Positions 14,198 through 18,520 of a stretch of DNA of 18,520 nucleotides are shown here, in pieces. The notes beneath the pieces were generated by a model. It was given only the letters and a program-made list of their open reading frames with translations, was not told the origin of the DNA and made no database searches. Location: positions 9,903 to 28,422 of the forward strand of contig DPJP01000015.1 of the NCBI GenBank assembly GCA_003542955.1. Reading direction: 5' to 3'. The translations under genes and the position numbers were made by a program. The stretch is from Armatimonadota bacterium. GTDB taxonomy: Bacteria; Armatimonadota; Zipacnadia; Zipacnadales; UBA11051. The stretch's first letter is position 1. Each line of letters opens with the position of its first letter.

Positions 14198-15142
14198 ATG
14201 GATGAGGTGCGGTTCGAGCGGATGATCCCGGCGCAGGTGGTTGCCAGGCGTGAGGCGTGCAACCTCGCATACCTGCCGGTCGGCACACTCGAGTGGCACG
14301 GTCTGCACATGCCGTTCGGGACTGACTTTCTCACCGTGAGCGCACTCGCGGAGGAGGCCGCGCACTCCTTCGGGGGCGTGGCCTTCCCGCCCCTATACTA
14401 TGGCGACGTACGCTTCAGGCTCCACGAGTGCCGTCTGGAGTGGCGCCGTGGCTACACGGAATCGATGCAGGTGCCGCGCGAATTCCCGGAGTTGTTTGCG
14501 CTGCAGAACTCCGACGGTACCTACGGCTGCGAGTGTCCGCCGCCGGAAGAAGACGGTCCGATGCCGGAACGCCCGCTGCCGTTCAGCAAACAGCAGCAGA
14601 CGGAGGCCTTCGAGCAGTTGATCGCCTTCGTGCTGCTGCAGATACACCTCTACGGCTTCCGCAACATCATTCTGCTGCCCGGGCACGTGCCCCATGTGGA
14701 GCCATGCCGCAACGCGATCGAGATATACCGGGCGAACGTCGAGCGCTGCAGCCGCCTGGGCCCCCCTGCACGCGCGATGACATTCATGTACATCGAGGCG
14801 GGCGCGCAGTCGGAGCCGCTGCTGAAGAACCACTGGGTCCATGCGGACAAGTGGGAGGGGTCAATCACGATGGTTGCCGCGCCGGGCACCGTGCAGATGG
14901 AGCGGCTGCCGGAGGACCCCGACACCATTCCGCCGGCCTACCTCGGCTATCCATACACTACGGAGAATGAGGGCTACCTGCCGGAGCAGCGTGAAATCTG
15001 GCACAGCTTCGCGGCGCTTGACCCGCGCAATGCCAGTGAGGAGTACGGGAAGGAGCAGCTCGCGGCCGTGATGGCGGCTCTGGGCGAGGCGATCGAGGAG
15101 TTCATGGGTAGAGACCCGGGACAGGGGGATGGCGCACCGTGA
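14198..15142 (+). CDS. Creatininase-family metal-dependent amidohydrolase
   Basis: A 314-residue protein from ATG 14198, preceded by GGGGGGA at 7 nt; ATG 14174 is a possible alternative start. The family hydrolyses cyclic or linear amides using two metal ions; it includes creatininase, MftE and formamide hydrolases of riboflavin/F420 synthesis. Expected ligands appear at Glu32 and His34 (VGTLEWHGLHMP), Asp43 (GTDFLT), His163 (PGHVPH) and Glu220 in HADKWEGS, equivalent to the HAGxxET/S motif. Two oddities: the usual NGHGGN is replaced by LPGHVPH, and residues about 100-132 form a Cys/Pro/Glu-rich insertion (GCECPPPEEDG). It lies 44 nt after the transporter gene, possibly co-transcribed. The natural substrate is unknown. 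Confidence 0.83.
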   Translation: MDEVRFERMIPAQVVARREACNLAYLPVGTLEWHGLHMPFGTDFLTVSALAEEAAHSFGGVAFPPLYYGDVRFRLHECRLEWRRGYTESMQVPREFPELFALQNSDGTYGCECPPPEEDGPMPERPLPFSKQQQTEAFEQLIAFVLLQIHLYGFRNIILLPGHVPHVEPCRNAIEIYRANVERCSRLGPPARAMTFMYIEAGAQSEPLLKNHWVHADKWEGSITMVAAPGTVQMERLPEDPDTIPPAYLGYPYTTENEGYLPEQREIWHSFAALDPRNASEEYGKEQLAAVMAALGEAIEEFMGRDPGQGDGAP

Positions 15143-15150
15143 CGCTGCGG

Positions 15151-15555
15151 TCACGGCTCCAGCAGCTCGACCTCGATGTCGCTGACACAGGTGAGCCTGA
15201 CATCATTGGTCAGGAATCGCTCACATCCACCCTCAATGGCAGTGGCGAGATGTAGTGCGTCAACCGGCCGTAGTCCGTGGTCAGCCCGGATTACGGCCGC
15301 TCTGTCGAAAACGCGCGATGGGCAAGAGAGCACACTGACAGCCTCGCACCCGAACAAAGCGCGGTACGCGCGCAAGGCGTCACCGTCTCCGTTCATCAAC
15401 GGTCCCACCATGCATTCCATCCGGACAAGATCACTCACCGCAACTGCATGTCCCTCGCGGTAGTAGCGGTGCACTGCTGCCAGTGCCGCACTCCCCAGCC
15501 CCAGAGACTGCTCCACAACGTAGATGACGATATTGGTGTCCAGATAGACCGTCAT
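15151..15555 (-). CDS. vapC: PIN-domain ribonuclease toxin, VapC type
   Basis: A 134-residue PIN protein. The four acidic residues that bind Mg/Mn and cut RNA are present: Asp6 (YLDTN), Glu47 (VRMECMVG), Asp99 (LRPVDALHLATA) and Asp118 (FLTNDVRL). Length and motif spacing match VapC toxins, which typically cleave tRNA or rRNA and block translation. Its ATG shares one base with the stop of the upstream gene (TGATG), the usual coupling in type II toxin-antitoxin pairs. It converges with the creatininase-family gene 8 bp away. No frameshift or lost catalytic residue is seen, so it looks functional. Confidence 0.88.
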   Translation of the reverse strand: MTVYLDTNIVIYVVEQSLGLGSAALAAVHRYYREGHAVAVSDLVRMECMVGPLMNGDGDALRAYRALFGCEAVSVLSCPSRVFDRAAVIRADHGLRPVDALHLATAIEGGCERFLTNDVRLTCVSDIEVELLEP

Positions 15556-15893
15556 CAGGGCGAAGCCTTCCCATCTCGAGGCGCGTTCCGGAGGGCGAGT
15601 ATCTCTACCATGCGTTCCTCGGACTCATCGCGAAATCGGTTGATCTCAGCGTCGATTTCCGCCACGGTCCTGCGGTCACCCCGCTCCGCAGCCATTGCCA
15701 CGAGCCTGTCCAACAGCTCCGGGAGCGTCTCTCGCCTGCCGTCGTCTTCACCGGTCGCCTCGACGACGGACACTATAACCGTGACCCTCCCCGCAGGCAG
15801 CCCGGGATCGCTGTCGAGACGGATCGTTCCATCCGGTTCGAGCGTTCCGTGCACGGTTGCCGTCATCCTGTCTGCTGCCGTTTCTCCAGCCAT
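15555..15893 (-). CDS. Probable VapC-associated antitoxin
   Basis: A 112-residue acidic protein directly upstream of and overlapping the vapC gene by one base. The N-terminal part (about 12-43: VHGTLEPDGTIRLD, LPAGRVTVIVSV) looks like a small beta-hairpin domain of the kind found in AF2212-like antitoxins. The C-terminal part (about 58-103) is helical and charged, as expected of a toxin-wrapping region (AEIDAEINRFRDESEERMVE). A very strong ribosome binding site AAGGAGG sits about 8 nt before ATG 15893, consistent with antitoxin being made in excess. No classical ribbon-helix-helix or MazE domain is obvious, so DNA binding is uncertain. The role is inferred mainly from position and operon structure. 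Confidence 0.7.
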   Translation of the reverse strand: MAGETAADRMTATVHGTLEPDGTIRLDSDPGLPAGRVTVIVSVVEATGEDDGRRETLPELLDRLVAMAAERGDRRTVAEIDAEINRFRDESEERMVEILALRNAPRDGKASP

Positions 15894-15980
15894 GCCGCCT
15901 GCCTCCTTGCGTCACTGCATGAGCCCGGCCTCCACGACGGTCGCGTAGACGCCGCTGTCGCGCTCGCCTAACTCAGTCCT

Positions 15981-15989
15981 ATTCTACCA
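15981..15989 (-). promoter_or_regulatory. Possible extended -10 promoter for the toxin-antitoxin pair
   Basis: On the minus strand TGG-TAGAAT (TAGAAT = 15986-15981) forms an extended -10 element about 90 bp before the antitoxin start. No good -35 is seen at the proper distance; that place is taken by the end of the 44-bp repeat copy. Confidence 0.35.
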
Positions 15990-16004
15990 CACTCACGGGC
16001 GCCT

Positions 16005-16048
16005 ACTCCACCTTCACCACCCTCACGTCGTCGAACCAGCAGATGTCC
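16005..16048 (-). repeat. 44-bp direct repeat, copy A (duplicate of the 3' end of the glycoside-hydrolase-like gene)
   Basis: This copy matches 17087-17130 at 43 of 44 positions in the same orientation, offset 1082 bp. Read on the minus strand it encodes DICWFDDVRVVKVE followed by TAG (16003-16005). The one difference (16027 G versus 17109 A on the plus strand) is GAC versus GAT, both Asp. Upstream of GAC-ATC the similarity to the intact gene stops at once; no further homologous coding sequence is recognisable before the HNH gene, so this is either an att-like duplication or the last remnant of a paralogue. Confidence 0.9.
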
Positions 16049-16112
16049 CCACTGCCGACTGCCGGATGGTGCCGTCTGCGGATCACGTTTCCCCAGGCAG
16101 CGAGGCCGCGCG

Positions 16113-16961
16113 TCAGAAGGGCCAATGCGGACGGGGAAACACCGGCGCTGGGACATTCACAGCCTCGCAGAGCTCCCCGAAGAGGCGTAGAGCCTGCGCG
16201 CGCGTCGCGTCCATCCAGGCCCCCAGTTCGGGTTGGATCCAGTCAGCCTGCTGGCCGTCTGGTTGGGGCGAAGCGACGTAGACCTCCTTGCTCTTGATGG
16301 CCTCCGCATACCGAGATCGGATGGCTCTCAGTATGTCGACAACCGTATCCATCTTGTCGCGCCAGTCCGGATTCGTCAGGTACACCTTGCCCTTGGCTTC
16401 AGCAAGCACGTGGCCGTCGCGGGACCGCAAGCACCCCGTGTTAATGGCGGTGATTGTGTCCTCGATGGCGCGATCGAAATCTGTGACAGACCGCTCTCCC
16501 ATGAAGGGCTGCTGGAACGCTTCGCGGTCGAAGCACTGTGCATAGAACCGGATGAGTTCCATGTCGTTCTGCCGGTCCACTACACCGGGCGCCTCCACGC
16601 CCTCCAATGCAAGGCGCGCTCCCCTCTCGGCCCACTCGCGCCATTCGCGCAAGCGTCCCGCCGGATAGTGCTCCCTGTCCTTGTCCACGAGTGTAGCGCA
16701 TTTCGCACAGAGCCAGATGCCGTTGTCAATGCACGAGCGTTGCTCGTGCGTGAGATCGGGGTCGTATCGTGGCCCTCCCGGCGCCGCCCCGGTGATATGA
16801 GCCGCCTCACCCACGCTGAAGGCCCCCTCACCCCCCTCCTCCGGCCCGACCGTTAGCTGGCGGCAACTGGGGTTTGAGCAGGCGAAGCCGACACGCCTGG
16901 CCAGAGCTTCCTTCACTTTCTGCGAGAAATCATCTCGGTCACTCACCGGTCCGCACCCCAT
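16113..16961 (-). CDS. HNH nuclease-domain protein with uncharacterised C-terminal domain
   Basis: I place the start at ATG 16961 (282 residues; GTG 16946 is an alternative), because the longer frame to 17072 would include the promoter. The N-terminal HNH-type domain (about 20-100) has a zinc site from Cys28/Cys33 (FACSNPSC) and Cys85/Cys88 (WLCAKC), the catalytic-type AAHI with His55, a GPRYDP segment, and Asn80 in NGIWLC; LVDKD follows where the last H/D is expected. This HNH form is widespread in stand-alone and defence-linked proteins. The rest (about 125-282) is helical and starts DMELIRFYAQCFDREAFQQPF; I cannot name the domain. Together they suggest a sensor or effector nuclease, perhaps anti-phage. 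The gene has its own promoter and lies between the 44-bp repeats, next to a toxin-antitoxin pair. Confidence 0.78.
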   Translation of the reverse strand: MGCGPVSDRDDFSQKVKEALARRVGFACSNPSCRQLTVGPEEGGEGAFSVGEAAHITGAAPGGPRYDPDLTHEQRSCIDNGIWLCAKCATLVDKDREHYPAGRLREWREWAERGARLALEGVEAPGVVDRQNDMELIRFYAQCFDREAFQQPFMGERSVTDFDRAIEDTITAINTGCLRSRDGHVLAEAKGKVYLTNPDWRDKMDTVVDILRAIRSRYAEAIKSKEVYVASPQPDGQQADWIQPELGAWMDATRAQALRLFGELCEAVNVPAPVFPRPHWPF

Positions 16962-16962
16962 T

Positions 16963-16972
16963 GATGCGCATC
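16963..16972. promoter_or_regulatory. Perfect 10-bp palindrome at the HNH start, possible operator
   Basis: GATGCGCATC is self-complementary and lies between the predicted transcript start (about 16983) and the ATG at 16961. This position would let a bound protein block transcription or initiation. No regulator gene is adjacent, so autoregulation is a guess. Confidence 0.35.
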
Positions 16973-16989
16973 GAATTGATAGGTTAGTT

Positions 16990-17018
16990 AGTCTACAATT
17001 GGAGCAAGGCAGCGTCAA
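16990..17018 (-). promoter_or_regulatory. Sigma70-type promoter of the HNH gene
   Basis: On the minus strand TTGACG (17018-17013) and TAGACT (16995-16990) are separated by exactly 17 bp, giving a transcript start near 16983 and a leader of about 22 nt before ATG 16961. Confidence 0.65.
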
Positions 17019-17053
17019 CCCAATCGCGCGGGAATGCGCTACGATACAGTGGC

Positions 17054-17070
17054 GGCCACCGCTGGTGGCC
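17054..17070. repeat. Perfect hairpin after the glycoside-hydrolase-like gene
   Basis: GGCCACC-GCT-GGTGGCC is a 7-bp perfect stem with a 3-nt loop, 15 bp beyond the stop of the minus-strand gene ending at 17085. It may stabilise or terminate that transcript, but no T-run follows. Confidence 0.45.
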
Positions 17071-17084
17071 ATCAGCGTACGGTC

Positions 17085-18520
17085 TCACTCCACCTTCACC
17101 ACCCTCACATCGTCGAACCAGCAGATGTCCTCAGCCGAGACCTGCCCGCCCGACTGCAGCAGGATGAACAGCTTCCCGGCGCCCTCGGGCACCGTGGCCA
17201 TACCGACGATCTCCCGCCAGCCGTCATCCGGCCCGCGCGGGTCGAGTACTCTGTCGAGGTGCTCGGCATACCACTTGCCCTCGGCCGTCTGCCAGCGCAC
17301 CCTGATGGTCGGCCAGCCCTGTTTGCCCTGGTTCTTGCACCTGGCCACTACCACGTAGCGCTCTCCCGGTTGAGCGGGAAAGCCCTGCGTGAAGCAGCCC
17401 CACGACACTCCGGCCATCGACGCGGAGCCCGGGGTATCGGCCCCAACCTCCCGATCCCACGCGCGGGTGCCGTGCGAGGAGCTCGACTGCCAGAAGCCCC
17501 AGCCCGGCGGGCCCCCCGGCTCGCCGCCCACCACCACGGCGCCGTCGGGAGTCGCGGCGTTGGGCTGAGAGAAGTCACCATTGACGATCATGTTGGCCGC
17601 GTCGGGCCCCGCCTGCTCGAGCTTCTTCAGCGCCAGCCGAACCGGATCGCCGGCAGCGAGCAGCGCATCCTCGATGCCAGGCAGCGCCTCCGGCCAGGTG
17701 CCACGCTCATGCTTTATCGGCGAGGGCCACCACTGCGCCTTCTCACCGTAGACCCACACGTATTCGTCACACACGCGCAGGGCGATCTCGGTGTTCTTCC
17801 GCAGCCGCTCGGCAATCGAGTCTTCCCCCGGGTCGATGTACCAGTTCGAGTCGGGCGGGTTGACATAGGCATCCAGGTACATGCCGAAGCTGACCTGCAC
17901 CTGCGCGCGGTACTTGTAGCGGTTCTCCGGCGAAACGAGCCGCTGACAGACGCCCTTGATGGCGTTTGCGGCATCGAGGTACTGGACCTCGGTGTTGTAG
18001 CGGTAGGCCGATTCGCACCCGTCGATGAGCGTCACCTCCGGCGGGAGCACATCCAGCCAGCCGTCGATGAACGGCGGGAGGAGCCCGTAGCCGTCGCCGG
18101 CGAGAGCAGCCTGCGGGTTCTCTCGTTCGGCTACAAGGCGTGTGGCGGAGAGCATGAAGAAGCTGAAGATGGTGATGTCCGGGTACTCCTCAGTGACGGC
18201 GGTCATCATCTCGCGCCCACGCTGTCGGGCCTTCTGGCAATACTCCTCGAAGCTGTGTTCCCCGAACTGCGGCTGAGCCGAGTAGCGGAACTGCGCGTAG
18301 GGTTCGCGATAGGCCTCCGGGTCGAACAGGATGCCCTTGCAGCCCCCCTGCTTCGCCCCCCGCGCGGCAGCCCGCCAGTGGTCGACAATCACCGCGAAGC
18401 CCTCGTCATCAAACCAGTCGACGTCGCCGGGATTGGCGTTGACCAGCAGGAAGTTGTCCAGGAGGCTCTCCGGCTTGCACTGCTTGAGGTCCTCCAGCAC
18501 CTGATTGACTTCGGCGGGGT
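17085..18520 (-). CDS. Glycoside-hydrolase-like protein with C-terminal carbohydrate-binding-type domain, 5' end beyond window
   Basis: The frame is open from the right edge to TGA at 17085-17087 (478 codons in view); GTG 18500 is only an internal valine or a possible start. The first 300 residues look like an alpha/beta barrel of glycoside-hydrolase type: FLLVNANPGDVDWFDDEG, GGCKGILFDPEAY with candidate acidic residues, DITIFSFFMLS, VTLIDGCESAYRYN and EYVWVYGEKAQWW are strand-end-like segments rich in Asp/Glu/Trp. From MIVNGDFSQPN onward about 155 residues form a beta-sandwich like CBM4/9-type modules, closing with ICWFDDVRVVKVE. The family cannot be named and catalytic residues are not proven. 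A signal peptide would lie outside the window. Its last 44 bp are duplicated at 16005-16048. Confidence 0.75.
   Translation of the reverse strand, partial: PAEVNQVLEDLKQCKPESLLDNFLLVNANPGDVDWFDDEGFAVIVDHWRAAARGAKQGGCKGILFDPEAYREPYAQFRYSAQPQFGEHSFEEYCQKARQRGREMMTAVTEEYPDITIFSFFMLSATRLVAERENPQAALAGDGYGLLPPFIDGWLDVLPPEVTLIDGCESAYRYNTEVQYLDAANAIKGVCQRLVSPENRYKYRAQVQVSFGMYLDAYVNPPDSNWYIDPGEDSIAERLRKNTEIALRVCDEYVWVYGEKAQWWPSPIKHERGTWPEALPGIEDALLAAGDPVRLALKKLEQAGPDAANMIVNGDFSQPNAATPDGAVVVGGEPGGPPGWGFWQSSSSHGTRAWDREVGADTPGSASMAGVSWGCFTQGFPAQPGERYVVVARCKNQGKQGWPTIRVRWQTAEGKWYAEHLDRVLDPRGPDDGWREIVGMATVPEGAGKLFILLQSGGQVSAEDICWFDDVRVVKVE
17087..17130 (-). repeat. 44-bp direct repeat, copy B (3' end of the intact glycoside-hydrolase-like gene)
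   Basis: Identical to 16005-16048 except for one synonymous base. It encodes the final DICWFDDVRVVKVE of the intact gene, with TGA as stop where copy A has TAG. Confidence 0.9.

Larger units (their letters stand above)
16049..17130. mobile_element. Candidate direct-repeat-bounded islet carrying the HNH gene
   Basis: About 1.08 kb from just inside repeat copy A through copy B. It contains one gene with its own promoter and no integrase or transposase. The geometry (intact host gene, restored 3' end, cargo, leftover 3' fragment) is that of integration into the end of a gene. The non-coding part near 16963-17000 is visibly more AT-rich than the surroundings. Mobility is inference only; a decayed paralogue is the alternative. 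Confidence 0.35.

Noticed and set aside
16005..17130. CRISPR or IS element as explanation of the 44-bp repeats
   Set aside because: There are only two copies about 1 kb apart, and no transposase or terminal inverted repeats are present between them.

Overview
The window is a GC-rich, gene-dense bacterial chromosome segment with no tRNA, rRNA or CRISPR array that I can see. Several features suggest an environmental, probably diderm, polysaccharide-using bacterium. It has an rnpA-yidD-yidC-jag cluster, an unusual secreted heparinase/alginate-lyase-like enzyme, a secreted glycoside-hydrolase-like protein, a creatininase-family hydrolase and a T-box leader. Lineages such as Armatimonadota or related poorly cultured phyla would fit, but the sequence alone does not settle this.

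Layout. At the left edge a minus-strand pair encodes a 4-oxalocrotonate-tautomerase-like protein and an M20 metallopeptidase cut by the window edge. A divergent PfkB-family sugar kinase follows. It converges on a minus-strand core cluster, read from right to left: a small four-helix membrane protein, rnpA, yidD, yidC and jag/khpB. rnpA-yidD-yidC are joined by 4-nt overlaps. rpmH (L34), normally just before rnpA, is absent, and YidC carries an atypical extracytoplasmic N-terminus. From 5908 on, the plus strand holds a 908-residue secreted heparinase II/III-like protein. Next is a clear T-box riboswitch with promoter, Stem I, an isoleucine specifier (ATC), a T-box and an intrinsic terminator. 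It controls a citramalate synthase (isoleucine pathway). Behind it in the same direction are a zinc-ribbon membrane protein, an inositol-monophosphatase-family phosphatase, a ribokinase, an EamA-type transporter and a creatininase-family hydrolase.

The right end is the accessory part. It holds a VapC-type PIN toxin with an overlapping antitoxin gene, then a compact HNH-nuclease-domain gene with its own promoter and a palindrome at the start, then a secreted glycoside-hydrolase-like gene running off the window. The HNH gene is bracketed by two direct copies of a 44-bp sequence (43/44 identical). That sequence is the last coding stretch of the glycoside-hydrolase-like gene; both copies end in a stop codon and the single mismatch is synonymous. 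This is the geometry expected when an element integrates into the 3' end of a gene and restores it, but no integrase lies inside. I regard this repeat-bounded HNH islet next to a toxin-antitoxin pair as the most interesting observation here. A paralogue-remnant explanation is also open.
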